A stretch of DNA of 64,000 nucleotides from the NCBI GenBank assembly GCA_009760855.2, contig WPIO01000121.1, forward strand, positions 338,501-402,500, read 5' to 3'. The position numbers were made by a program, and so were the translations under genes. Shown in pieces: positions 20,721-32,362 of the stretch; position 1 is the stretch's first letter, and every line of letters begins with the position of its first letter. The notes under the pieces are model-generated. The model saw nothing but the letters and a program-made list of their open reading frames with translations. It was not told the origin of the DNA and made no database searches. Origin of the DNA: Cristatella mucedo (Eukaryota; Bryozoa; Phylactolaemata; Cristatellidae).

Positions 20721-22380
20721 GCCGAGCTCGCCTCAGTTTTTGCTTGCTGACCACATGCGCTAAGCTTACGTAATGTGGGGCCATTTTACACTTTTTACGC
20801 CGTTTGAAATTGTTCTCCTTTTAATTCAAACACAAATACGTAGATAAGAAGGGTGCATGATTCAAAACGTGATAGCAAACAACTTCTTAAAAAACGAATT
20901 CGTCTATTCGATATGTCATTTACTGCCTTTCTTTGGCATTATATTAATGCATATTCTCAAAGAAACTATTTTTCATCTAATTTAGCTAGCTTTTTGTAAT
21001 ATTATCCAATCATTTTCTTATGACTTTTGTCGGGATAATGTGCTCCCCTTCTCACAATCAACGAAGTCATGGATTGAGAAGAATCTGTAGCAAGTGGTTA
21101 CGAAAGCAACCAATTAGGATGATCACGCTATTGTTCACTAATGTACTGCTGGCCTAGCACTGAGAGGTCGGGCTGACTAATGCTGGTATTGAGGATCGCC
21201 TTTGAACCCGCCGAGTTCGAATAGCCGCTTGTAAGCTCATAAATCGCTGTACCGGACGTGACCATCGGGAAGTGTTCTGTAGCTAAAACACGAATGTTTG
21301 ACTAAATCACTCTGAAGGTAAGCAAGGATGATGCAATACCTCGCTTATCAATAGTTCGCTTACACGGATCTGGGCGATAATGGCGGTGACAAATCTTTCT
21401 CATACCCTTCTCTGCACGCACTCTGAAGTTTCATTCAGAAGTTTTTCCAATACGTAGACACATCCAATGCATGCTTTCATTTCACACTTCCAATAGATGC
21501 TGTTGCTTTCTCAACGCATCCTGTTGATCGACTCATCGTCGATCCTGATGATGGTCAATCGATGATTCATCGAGACATCGACTTCATCGAGAGTAATGGC
21601 TCATTTGAAGGTCATCTGTCCTTCAAATGAGTCAAATTACCAGCCTGAAATGACGGCGAAATTCCCCGCGATCCTTGCAGCAGATACAACACCCATGTGA
21701 GCACAGCACTGACAACTTTTCGTCATCCCCCCCAGGCATGCTGCGTTATGGCAAAACTCTCCAGCGATACGCCCACGTAGTCTTTGTGGCTTTGTGGAGT
21801 TACAGACGGCGATAAATTACATTACATTACATTACAAGAGTATGCCACAAATCAAAATTGTAAGCATCGCACGGGGATATCCGTAGATTTCTCTTCCAGA
21901 GAGAGTGCTTTCGGCTTACCTCTGGTTCGTGTCCGGAGCAGCACTCTGCAGCTCAAGCTCGGGCGGAGCCTTCAAGAAGCTTCTGCGCCCAAACGATCAC
22001 AATTTGCCAGGCCGCATGTGCCCAAGGGTTTACCAGGTTCCGTACCTAGACGACCAGGGCCAGCGCTAAAGCGCTCCAGCACCGAACCGTAATGCAAACG
22101 TACGTATACGACGTCAGTTTGGTTCGGAAGACTGGACGCAGCGAATGCCGCTCGCCGTGCATCCACCGCCAAGACGCAGAATCGTCAGCGTAACCGTAAG
22201 CAGATCCGGCGGTCGGGAAGTACTAGGGCAATACTTCTGGATCTGCAATCACCCCGCTCTCGCGTATCTGGCTGCGAACAGAGACGACGGCGGACGCTGC
22301 GCCGATTTTCAGGCAGATCGCATTCATCTCGCCGCTACGTCGCCGCCGTCGGGACCGCGCTCGAGCGGACGCGCTACTGC
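20721..22380. other. Unassigned region
   Basis: No supported exon. A perfect 12-bp stem with an 8-base loop (CTCATTTGAAGG / complement) is at 21600-21631. A short (ATTAC)n tract at about 21818-21835 looks like a LINE family 2 tail. The stretch 22000-22200 matches 45890-46050 (see findings). Confidence 0.45.
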
Positions 22381-22570
22381 GGCGCCGGCTTCGCTGTGAA
22401 AAGAAAAAGAAAAAGAAAATAGCTGCGGCGCCATACGATCGGCGTAGAGGCAAAGTCATGCGAAGGCGGCAGCAGCAAGGTCGAGGTCGAGGTCGCCTCG
22501 CGTCACACGCGGCTCCACCTGTGGCTTCGCTGCCTGCTGCTTCACTGCCGCCTGAGCGTCGGAGCGCCGC
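22380..22570 (+). pseudogene. Broken copy of the gene B/C first exon
   Basis: ATG at 22458 begins MRRRQQQGRGRG, like gene C exon 1 (MRRWQQGRGR). The hydrophobic part is frameshifted, and the GTGAGC donor has become CTGAGC. Upstream DNA including GAACAGAGACGACGG also matches the gene C promoter region. No PAN exon follows. Confidence 0.65.
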
Positions 22571-23157
22571 GCCGCGCCGCGCAGGCGGCAGAGTGTTGAG
22601 TGCAGCCGCCTCAGCCGCAGCCACAGGCCTCGGCTCTCGGCTGCAGCTCGGGCTTCTCCTTCGGGTTTGAGCGGCGGCCTTGGAAAGACACCCACCGGAT
22701 CCTAGCCTCGCGTCGGATCGCCGGATCGGAGCCTCGCTTTGAAGAGGGGGGCCTCGCTCCGCCAGGAGTCTGCACCCGCAGCAGCTTCGCTGCGCTTCGG
22801 GGTCACCACGTAGAATGCGGCGGCGTGCAGTTGTGTGCTGCTGTGCGACGCGCGGAGACTAGCAGACCGCCGAAAGTGAAGCAAATGACGAGAGGTCGGT
22901 TACAGGATGTCACCCACGAATAGCGAGTGACGAGCGAATGACGAGCGAGTGACGAGCGAATGACGAGCGATCGTGTGATCTTCTATTGATCTCTTTCAAT
23001 CTCTTTCATCATCTTGTGATCTTTCATGGCACCATTTAATCGCACAGCTCAAGTGGTGCCAAAATAGTTAAAGACGGGTCTTTCACTAGTCAATGTATAG
23101 TTATTTATCGTTTCTAAGTACTTGATTGTTCGTCGATTGCAGAATCGAACGCAACGA
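22571..23157. other. Unassigned; short GACGAGCGAAT tandem repeat
   Basis: At 22914-22967 an 11-base unit GACGAGCGA(A/G)T is repeated about five times. Nothing else is recognisable. Confidence 0.5.
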
Positions 23158-23660
23158 AATGTATATCCTTTTTTGCAGCTTCACAAAGCCACTAAGACTG
23201 TGTGGGTGTTACGCATAAGAATCTTGCGTTGCCCAATCACACCCTAAGTGGCTTTCGGTACGCATTCGGTAGCATACAGACTGCATCGCACGCACGAAAG
23301 AAAAATTAGGAAGCATAGAAGAGTCAAGAAAGCACTTGAGGTAGTGGGTAACACGGAAGCAGCAGCTCAGGACAACTGATAAGAATGCGCCATAGTCTGC
23401 AGCAGAAGAGCTGATATCTTTAAGCTGGAATCTTGAGAGTGCATTCCACTTTCTAGGGCCTGCAGAGATAAAGCTTCTGTCGCCAGCGGTCTTTATGCGA
23501 AGGAATGGAGCAGCTAGTCTATTGTCCGTATAGAACCTGAAGGCATGAGGAGGCAGAAACCGGTGCAGCATGTCAGCTAGGTATAAAAGAGCCCAGCCGT
23601 GGCATGCTTTGTGGGTCAGCTTAAGAACTTTGCTCAGTAACCGTTTATATAGGTCTGGCT
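23158..23660 (-). mobile_element. LINE family 2, 5'-truncated 3' end
   Basis: The minus-strand frame encodes KVLKLTHKACHGWALLYLADMLHR, then GDRSFISAGPRKWNALS and CYRMRTESHLGC: the standard C-terminus of an L2/CR1-like non-LTR reverse transcriptase. The 5' part of the element is missing. Confidence 0.75.
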
Positions 23661-23860
23661 TTAGAGCTAATAACTTTAGTGTCAGTATTGCTTCGGGAGT
23701 ACAACGACCGACTTAAGAATGCAGACATAGGTAGAGCTTATGCGCTAGTTTTACTTAATTGTTCGGCAGCTTTTTATACTATCGATCACCAAGGCTAGCA
23801 GGCATATCTAGGCGAGGAACGGTTACTAACTGTATTACGGGTACAGTGTACAGGGTAGCT
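23660..23860 (+). mobile_element. LINE family 1 reverse-transcriptase fragment
   Basis: Degenerate match to 26190-26340 (GGCTTTAGAGCTAATAAC..., TTGTTCGGCAGCTTTT.ATACTATCGATCAC). Stops and indels interrupt the frame. Confidence 0.65.
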
Positions 23861-23872
23861 ATGACAGCTTTA

Positions 23873-24036
23873 ACTTATAATAAGAATAAGAATATTTATA
23901 ATAATTATTTGTGTAGCGCCCTAAGAGAACTTAATCTAAATTCAGGCGCTTCACACATCATACAGGCTTATGCCCACGACCTCGACCTGACCTTGGTCGG
24001 GGCGAGCGCCTTCACCACTGGGCCAAGCACTAGATT
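23873..24036 (-). mobile_element. tRNA-derived SINE with LINE-like tail, copy 2 (best copy)
   Basis: On the minus strand: TTGGCCCAGTGGTGAAGGCG (box A-like), GACCAAGGTCAGGTCGAGG, then GAAGCGCCTGAATTTAG, ATTAAGTTCTCTTAGGGCGC and an AT-rich end. The last part corresponds to the 3' terminus of LINE family 1. Confidence 0.7.
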
Positions 24037-24305
24037 TTGACAAACTGGTCTATAACAGTTTGAGAGTAAGTATCTCTTTCTCTACGATTAGCAAGGTCGA
24101 ACAGAGTCTTCTGATCTTTTCCATTTTGATGCTCTCTCCATCTTTGATCATCATTGATGCTCTCTCCATCGATGCTTCCCATGATTGATCTCTCCCGCCA
24201 GTCCAGTATCTCTTTCTCTACGATTAGCAAGGTCAAACGGAGTGTTGACCTTTTCCATTGATTGATCTCTCTCCCGCATGTCAGGAAGTGATCTTCAGCT
24301 TCAGC

Positions 24306-25120
24306 TCACGGTGCGTTCACGACTGGCACCTGATACACAGCTAAGATGAGAAGAACTTGCAAGGCATCTCTCAAATTATGAAACAGTGTCTCCGTAACTG
24401 ACAATAAGAGACAGAGTTCGGTCTGGCCAAGTGTCTTCAAAACCTTCTCAACTTCCAACAATAAATCAAATTGGACATCACGATCAATGAGCCGGAAAAC
24501 GTATTTGCACTTTCTTGTCGGCGACAATCTATGCTGTTCTCCAATATTCTTTGAACCCCGTTTTCTACCACGAGACCGACACCTTTTTCGAGTTTTCCAG
24601 GAATATTTATCCTTTGATGGATCTTTGATTAAATGCAACTCGTTACGATTAACATCTCCTTATGGTATCTAGGAGTGCTTCTTGGCATGGGTCTTCTTGA
24701 AGTCTGAGAAACCTAATCTCAAGAGAATGGATATTATAAGAGGCGTCTTTGAAGTTCATCTTTGAATCATTCAGTCTTTTCTGAACTTTTCTGGTCAACT
24801 GTTACTTAAGTTGTACAAAAAACTGGCAGCAGAGCCAGAAAGTTAAAGTACGAAATACTCTGAAGGAGAGACTGCCAGATTCACTTCTTTTTTCAAGCGT
24901 TCCACTTGCGTCCTCGCGCAGTTGCTCGTAAAGACCTACAATTTGTTTCAGCCCATCGTTGGTAGCTTTCATAGCCTTCACGCCTGCACTCCACCTTGTT
25001 GCAGAGCCACGTTTGACGGTGATCGCTAAGAGTTTCTTCTGTTCGTCCCGTCTTGGAGTTTCGAACGGTTCGGAGAATGCTCCCCATTTCTCCAAAAAAG
25101 GTAATCTCAATGGAATCTTG
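24306..25120 (-). mobile_element. hAT/ZMYM1-like transposase relic
   Basis: In the minus strand one frame (24802-25110) carries KRGSATRWSAGVKAMKATND, the S.TRWSAR motif of ZMYM1/DUF4371-type hAT transposases. A second frame (24306-24638) carries CRSRGRKRGSKN and FRLIDRDVQFDLLLEVEKV, resembling the segment that normally follows. Frameshifts and stops separate them, so the gene is dead. Confidence 0.55.
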
Positions 25121-25156
25121 ACTTGCAGCCTGAACTTCTGCCAGGTTCAAGCTGTG

Positions 25157-25240
25157 GTTATCGTACCAAATCGCACCAATCCAAATCGCACCAATCCAAA
25201 TCGCACCAATCCAGCCTGCCAGCGGCAGGCTGGATTGGGC
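25157..25240. repeat. 15-bp triplicate next to a perfect hairpin
   Basis: CAAATCGCACCAATC is repeated three times (about 25167-25211). It runs into a palindrome at 25206-25238 with 15-base perfect arms (CCAATCCAGCCTGCC) and a 3-base loop. Confidence 0.85.
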
Positions 25241-26178
25241 GACCGGACCAGGAAAGCCTGTTTCGCTGCGAGCGCGAAACGAAATCACGGTGGTTTTGAA
25301 GCCTCGTCGGTCGGTGATTTCGTGTCGTCGCATGTGCTCGCTGTCAGAGCGTCAAGCGCTGCCAGCGTCTGAATGTGTAGACATGCTTAACTAGCTCATC
25401 GAGCAATAGTCGAGTCCGTTGAAACGAGGACTTGTTTGAAGTCAAGGAATAGGTTCTTCTCGCATGAAAAAGTTAAAACAAAATATGCTCAGTTCATTTT
25501 GCTTTTGGCACCCCCTCGGCCATGGTGCCCGGAAACATCTCAGCACTCTCTGCCCGCCCCTTGCTGCGCCTCTGGCCACGCCTCGTCGGCATTCGAAACT
25601 TTGCCGATAAATGGCTCTTAGGCGGAACCGGGCAGAGCTTCGTTGAGCCATCCTAGGGCGCTCCTCATGCACGCGTTGTTGAGACTAATCGCCTGACTGA
25701 CATCTTGTTTATAGCTGGCTTATCTATTATTATCTATATAAGAATAGTATATATTATCTATATATCTAATTATCTATATAAGACTGACTGACATCTTGTT
25801 TATAGCTGGGATACGTACGCATGTCGAGAATCCTCCTCGCATACTACGACATCTCACAGACCTTTCTCGATAATTAATAATGAACGCTCTCTTGCGTCTC
25901 CAGGTGGCCAATTTTCACAGTTGCAGCTGCTCCACCGTAGCGACACTCGTGATGGTTATCCGTTATTGCTAATTATAAGCTATGGTGAGGCGTACAGGTT
26001 ACTCACAAGTCAAAGACTGAAATAATTTATATACAAAGAAATGAATAGGCTTAAAATAAAGCGAATGCCCAAAACCTACGTACTCTAGAAACGTTGACTA
26101 TTGACCGTCCCGTTAGGAGTATATATTTATCGCAGGTGTCGCTGCTTCCATAGATATGCTGCGGTTACCAGCATCGAA
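25241..26178. other. Unassigned, partly segmental duplicate
   Basis: From about 25800 it matches 50640-50980 (CGACATCTCACAGACCTTT, TTATAAGCT.., GGCTTAAAAT.AAGC). It is copy 1 of the duplicated segment that carries the second PAN family. No exon is seen. Confidence 0.6.
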
Positions 26179-27671
26179 CCTTGCTAGTAAGTTCCAGTCT
26201 GGCTTTAGAGCTAATCACTCCACAGAGTCAGCATTGCTTCGGGTATACAACGACCTACTTAGGAATGCAAACATGGGTAGAGTTTCTCTTCTTGTTTTGC
26301 TCGATCTTTCGGCAGCTTTTGATACCATCGATCACAAAGTACTTCTAGAGCGCCTCTCATCTCGCCTGGGCATCACTGGCACTGCTCTGCAGTGGTTCAG
26401 GTCCTATCTCAGTGGGAGACTCCAGAGTGTTGACGTGAATGGACAAAGATCATCTGAAGTACCTCTAAAATATGGAGTACCTCAGGGCTCTGTGCTAGGT
26501 CCGGTCCTTTTCACCGTTTATACTCTCCCTCTCGCTGATGTGATTGCCAAGCACAATCTAGGCTTTCACTTCTATGCGGATGACACTCAGTTGTACCTTT
26601 GCTTTGATCCCTCCCAGCCTTCGAGCACCTCAAACTCTCTCAACTCACTTGCTGCATGCATTGATGACATCCGCACATGGATGGCAGCAATTTTTCTAAA
26701 ACTAAACGATGATAAAACTAACTTACTAGTTATGGGCAAACCTAGTGTTATTCAGAAATTGGAAAGGCTGACTTTCAAAATTGGCTCTGCCAGCATATCT
26801 CCAGTTGCATCAGCTCGAAATGTAGGTGTCATATTCCAAAGCGACCTCTCGTTAGACGACCACATCAGCTCCACAGTCAAATCAGCCTATTTTCAGCTTT
26901 ATAACATTGCTAAAATTAGGGCTTGTTTAGATAAGGATACCACGTCCAAGTTGGTCCATGCATTCGTGACATTTCGTCTCGACTTCTGCAACTCACTGCT
27001 TACTGGCCTACCAGCATGTGCGATCAGGCGATTGCAGCTGGTGCAAAACTCTGCAGCTAGGCTTGTCAAACGTGAGCGTCGCAGTTGCCACATTACTCCA
27101 CTTCTCGCCGACCAGCACTGGCTACCAGTCAAGCAACGGATTGACTTCAAGGTTTTGTCGCTCACTTTTAGGTCTCTTCATTCTATGGCTCCAGCCTACC
27201 TTTCAGATATACTACCCCATCAGGCAAAGCATCGTACCACTCGCTTTTCGGAATCCAACAGTCTAGAAATACCTCGTACAAACCTTAAATCCTTTGGAGA
27301 CCGTGCATTTAGCTCGTATGCTCCCACAGCCTGAAACTCCCTCCCGACCTGCATCAGAACATCCCCTGACCTGACCACATTTAAAAGAAACTTAAAATCA
27401 TACCTATTTAGGACAGCATTTAGTGGGTCCTTGTGATTCGTCCTCGATGTGCTTATGCGTGCTGACACTGTTCATGCTGCCACTAACCACATTTGCATGC
27501 TGACCCAGTGCATGTAACCCCTAACCATGTTATTCATTTTGTTTGTTTTTCAAGCATGATTTTACTTACTATTCTATTGCGTATCACTTTGTAGCAAATG
27601 TAAAGCGCCTAGAAAGAGATTAAGTTCTCTGAGGGTGCTTTATCAAGTGCAATATTATTATTATTATTATT
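26179..27671 (+). mobile_element. LINE family 1 (L2/CR1-like), 5'-truncated insertion
   Basis: Flanked by the 6-bp target-site duplication ATCGAA (26173-26178 and 27672-27677). It begins inside the reverse transcriptase and ends in a 3' UTR with an (ATT)n tail. RT motifs are LLDLSAAFDTIDH (A), GVPQGSVLGPVLF (B) and YADDTQLYL (C), followed by the thumb and the LHWLPV-like DQHWLPVKQRIDFK. The frame stops at 27332 with TGA where a Trp codon is expected; after it the homologous reading continues for about 30 codons. Two paralogous segments (38493, 50978) have the empty site. The element lacks the endonuclease and is inactive. Confidence 0.9.
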
Positions 27672-27677
27672 ATCGAA

Positions 27678-28590
27678 AGAATATTATGATGCTCAAATGT
27701 GATTGTGATTCAAATTCTTTGGAACCCGACTTAGTTTTTTATTTATATTTTTTATCTTGTAGCGTTTTTGTAGCTGCGAGATTTTAGTTCCAACTAAAAG
27801 AACCGTCCGTAATTTTGTTCGGATACTCATCGCATCAATCCTTTATCGTTCGGTGATGAATCTCCGTTCACAATTCTCTCACGTTTTGCTCCTCACTTAC
27901 CTTTACTCATTCACGTACCTTAGCAGTACAGCAGGCAAATGCGAGCAGTTGGTCTTTGCAAAATTACCTAAAACCATCAGACTCCGAACAGTTTGTCCAT
28001 CGGCTCCCCCTTTTTGTAGTTTTCTGCAACCAAAGCTTCTTCACTTACTTAAGAGGCCTTGCTTTAAAACTTGAGCAGACATCGATTCGGGCACCGTGCT
28101 CGTGATTAATGACCGCCTTCATTCCTTAGACTGTTAATAGCAGTCAAACATTTCCAAAAGCTCCGCGGTTCCCTGCTCTGTCTGCGTCCAGTAGCTAAAC
28201 GGGTGCCCCTTGTGTAAGTTGGTGCCCAGACTGAGCACAATTGTCCTTGGCGTGTTGACTCAGTTAGTTGGCATGATGCGTCAGACAAAAGCTGCTTTAC
28301 GATAGGCTAAAAGCTAATGCGGCAGCAATGCGATCAACGATGCCTATGTTGTAGTTATCTTCAGGGCGTTGATTAGGCATTGGACATTTAGGGCAAACAC
28401 TAACAAGTGGTCAATGGGTGAGAGCCGGAAGTCGTCCCGCGGAAACTGCTAAAGTGCCACTTACTGATTTTAACCGAGGTAACATGGAGACGGCGACAGG
28501 TTTGATGCAAAGCATTATGCACAGCTATGTCTCTGGTGTCAAGTTGCAGCCTTTACTGGCCGAATAGTGAAGAATAAGGCAATTCAAAGC
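27678..28590. other. Duplicated segment, copy 1, PAN-family upstream region
   Basis: Matches 39000-39640 and 51450-52040, including AGACATCGATTCGG.CACC and TGCTTAC..GGCAGCAATGCGATC-like blocks. No exon is apparent. Confidence 0.55.
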
Positions 28591-29012
28591 GATTTGTATA
28601 TTAATTTTGGCGACTGAATTTAGAAAGTTTTACTGCAAAGAAGTTGATGATTGCTGCAAAAGAGCTCCCGGCACGTGCGATCAATGTCCGTCACAAGCTA
28701 TTGCATATCGTAAATCAAACAATGGGTCGTGGACTCTGTCATACGATTTTTCAGATGTTCAAGCATTCGTTATCCAATTCAACTTCACCAGCTCTTTAAA
28801 TTGAAACCTGGCATAGACGCCTACACGTACAGTCATTCGAAGTCATTTTTTTAAAAGTTCTCAGCCACTGCTGCAATCAATGTTCTCGAGAATTAGAGAT
28901 ATACTAACAAATCCAGTATGTGTATGAAAATGGCACGTGCAAGCTGTACAGACAGAACGTGCTTGCTACAAGTGAAAATTCATCAACCAATGTATTTGGG
29001 CTATGAAGAAAG
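28590..29012 (+). pseudogene. PAN-like gene, broken copy 1
   Basis: Paralogue of 39638-40107 and of gene D exons 1-2. The ATG of the signal exon is ATA here. The acceptor TTTTTCAG and the VQAFVIQFNF start (28755) are kept. A stop follows at 28802, and the exon 2 donor has changed from GGTT to GATT. It cannot make the protein. Confidence 0.75.
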
Positions 29013-30300
29013 ATTCGTAGCAAAGAGCAGCGGATCTAGCATGGTTTTTTTTTGTACCTACCTGTTTAGCATTTTATGAGCAATACCAGTTCATGAACAA
29101 ATCGCAAGGTTATATTGATTTTAGCTGCAAATATGATGGCTGTAAAGTGTCTCCGTCTACACAAAGCCACAATGAGTGTGTGGGTTTTACGCAGGCTACT
29201 TTTGAAAAACAAAAAAACTAATTATATTTATATTAATTATTATATAGACTAGTGTGCTCAAAGCCTAAGCGGCGGTCCTGTACACTTGTGCAAACGAATT
29301 CTATGATACGCTAAACTTTCTACCGATGGGCCTACGAAATCAGACTTTAATTTGACATTTTAAACAAGCAAAATCAGCTTTTTATGGCTGCATTTACAAT
29401 CGAGACCGAGACTATTTACCAGGGAAGAATGCTAGGTTGACACCAACTCTCCATAATTGGAACCTGAAACACACCCTAAGGCTAGGGCTTGGTCACCGAC
29501 AGTATTTCCGGTCGCGACTCCAGCAACAGCTAAGACTCTGCCTGTGGTCCTCTAATTATTCATAAACCGCTTGGTAACGGCCGTGGGCCGTTCTCTTGCC
29601 GCTGCAGTCTTTCGTACGTCACCAAATATGTCGCTAAAACAGGAGACGGGAAAGTCCAAGACGCAAGAGCACTGAGCAAGATACTACTTCTGTAACCACG
29701 ACAACAGCAAAGAAACGGCGAAGCGCAGGCGCCGTCACGAGCAAAGGCGCGTGTCATTGCTTTGCAAAGCACGGGGGACGACTCGACCGGCGCAAAATCG
29801 TCGGAGATGTGAGTCCGTGCTTTTGGGAAACAGCCAAGTAGTGACGTACGTGTTAGATAACGAGATGAGGGTCCTTAATTCAATCCAGGAAAATGAAAAT
29901 GTAATTTTCCTGGGAGTTACTCACCCTAGGACCATTTCTCGCCTCCCTAATAAAAGCGATTCCGTATGGTCACTCCGAGGGTGGAGCAGTTAGGAAGTCA
30001 GGATTAGATAGAACCTGATCGTGCAAACTTTCTACTGGAAAAAAGACCAAAGCAGGACACAAAAAAGTGACTGAAGCTCAGACTCAGAGTGTAAACGCGG
30101 CTTTGCAGGCTGCACGTTGAGACGGAGGTACAGCGAGCAGTTTTATCTCAGCCGTAAGCTACGAGATGGGCATCGTCGCTTATACTTCTGCTGCAGTGAG
30201 TTGTAGAATTTGTGCGCTCCTTTTAAAAAAGTTTCTTAATTCCTAGAATTTGGTTTGGCTTTAGCCACTGAAACCGCTCTAAGCCGTGGCCGCCGCACTG
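29013..30300. other. Unassigned; LINE 2 tail and duplicated segment
   Basis: 29157-29330 contains a minus-strand LINE family 2 tail also present at the paralogous site 40280-40360, so it predates the duplication. 29390-29580 matches 40430-40640 and 61225-61400. No exon is supported. Confidence 0.5.
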
Positions 30301-30456
30301 GACAGCATCAGGTACGACGCGCCCGCCACGTCTGCCACCTCATTTCCCGCCTCCGATGCTAGTGGGCGGCGCGAGCGTCAGTGCTTTGTATGCGTTCGCC
30401 ACGGCAAAGCTTCGGTGGCCGAGCTTTGACCACCGTGCTCTGTTTGCCAGTCACAG

Positions 30457-32005
30457 AAATCGATATGTCGCCGTAGCAGCCGGTGCCGCCGCAGTCAATC
30501 GAGGTGAGCACATTGGCCGCATCGACCTCGTCGGCGGAACTGACTGTGACGACGTCACGGCCTGTGTCGACGATTCCAGCCGCGCCTTATAATAATATAT
30601 ATATTTATATATATAATAATAAATAATAAATAACATATAATAATATTATTAAATAAATAATAATAATATAAAATAATGATAAGTATCATGCGTCGTAATA
30701 TCATATGTAATATCATGCGTAATATCATACGTAGTAGTACCATCATATCTTATGGCGCTGCAAGTTTCGGCTAGCGGCAGCAGACCGGTACCGACTGTGA
30801 CAGCTGACAGCGCCGCGACTCTGCCGATGTCGTCACCGTCGGCAGCAGCATCCGCGGACAGCGCGGCCAAAGCGGTTTTCACCGAATCCTCGCGTGCGGC
30901 TTGCGGCTCAGCCGCGGCTGCGGCGGCGGCGCTCTCTCGAGCAGCGTCACCGTCGCCGCTAGAGGTCGTCGCTGCTCCGCCTTCCGCAGTCGACGCGAGG
31001 ACGCCCGCGGCTGCTTCGTCGTCAACCCCGGCGGAGGCTCAACCGGCCTCTAGCGCCGCCGCCGCCGCAGCCGCATTTCCGTCGCTTGCAGCGTCGGCGG
31101 CTGCCGACATTGCAAGCGACCAATGGCGAGCGACCAATGGATCCAACGGATCCCATGGATCCGTCAGCCGAATCAGCGTGACAAGCATGATCCAACGAGG
31201 ATTGCATGATCTTGATCGTCTTGATCGGCTGAGATCCACGATCCAATGAGGCGATAGCGTTAATGGCAAGCATTTGATCAAATGCGGCTAGCTGACGCTG
31301 CAAGCCGCGCCGGCGCCGCCTGCAGCGACAGCTAGCGGTCAGAAAATTGCTCCTCCGCAAAATGGCTGTCGCGTTTCCGCTTCACTCATCCGTTGCTACG
31401 AACGCTGTTGCCGAAAGTGCCACGCTTGCTGTGATCGAGTCTTCGAAACTATCTGCGAGCGCAGCCGTTCCTCTGACCGCGTCGAGGCACAACTTTAGCT
31501 CACTTCCGCTCACTTTAGCCGAGCACACGCTAGCGGCTTGAGGCGGTACAGAACAGTTGCCTATAGAACCGACCACCCGAAATACGCCCGCTATTATTGA
31601 TACTGCCGCGACCACCTCTGCCAAAGCAACGAGGCACGTGACTGCGCCACGTGCGTCGGCGGCTACGCTTCTGACTCCGTCGATCACGACCTACATCATC
31701 GACCACGATCGATCACCTTTCACCATTACGACATTATCATCGACCACGACTCCGCTGAAAACGACCCAGTCAACCGTGAGTTAGACGACCGCGATTTATC
31801 CGACTACGACTTTGCTGACCACGACTAAGTCAAACCAAAACTCCTCTGAGGACCCAGAGGACCACAAATTTGTCGACCCAGACTACGCCGACCAAGACTC
31901 CGCTGACCACGACTCAGCTGACCATGGCTCTGTATCAGCAGCAGCAGTAGCAGCGTCCTCTTCGTCGACGGCCGCGCGGCCAGCTCGCTGGACAGCACGT
32001 GGAGC
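30457..32005 (+). pseudogene. Mucin-like exon, broken copy
   Basis: The same acceptor context as gene B (CCGTGCTCTGTTTG..AGTCACAG) is followed after five codons by TAG at 30474. An AT-rich insertion (30594-30735) splits the head. Then come Ala/Ser-rich sequence like the gene B head (30750-31130) and a segment matching 19540-19760. A degenerate Thr/Pro block (SSTTTPLKTTQS, 31557-31784) continues out of frame to about 31935. A dead paralogue of the gene B and C mucin exons. Confidence 0.65.
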
Positions 32006-32113
32006 ACGCTTTTCGCCGGCTGCGCCCACGTCGTCGAGCGGCACTAAGCGATATCGCCGGATATGCGCTCGCCCGCGCGCGCGCGCATCCGGCTGAGAAC
32101 AGAGACGACGGAT

Positions 32114-32135
32114 GCCGAGCCAGTTTTCCGGCCCA

Positions 32136-32181
<46 letters not shown>

Positions 32182-32233
32182 CGCCAGCTGGCGCTCCAGC
32201 TGACTCGCTGCGGCACCGGCGGCGGCATAAAAG
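32114..32233 (+). promoter_or_regulatory. Gene C core promoter
   Basis: GCCGAGCCAGTTTTCCGGCC (32114-32133) is shared with gene B. A (GCC)n run at about 32139-32181 and a CATAAAAG TATA-like box at 32226-32233 follow. The ATG lies 43 bases after the start of the box. Confidence 0.6.
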
Positions 32234-32268
32234 CGGCGCCGCAACACGATCGGCGGAGAGCCGAAATC

Positions 32269-32362
32269 ATGCGAAGGTGGCAGCAAGGTCGAGGACGCTG
32301 CTACGGGCAGCTCGCGCTCCCGCTGGTCTGCCTGCTGCTGCTGCTGCCGGTCGCCGCCAGAG
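32269..32362 (+). CDS. Gene C exon 1: signal peptide
   Basis: ATG at 32269; 31 codons plus one base. A basic MRRWQQGRGR start is followed by a clear hydrophobic core (LALPLVCLLLLLPVAA) and AR|GTGAGC in phase 1. This is the most convincing signal peptide in the window. The next exons in phase are 34008-34271 (PAN) and 35510 onward (mucin). Product: a secreted PAN-mucin protein paralogous to gene B. Confidence 0.72.
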
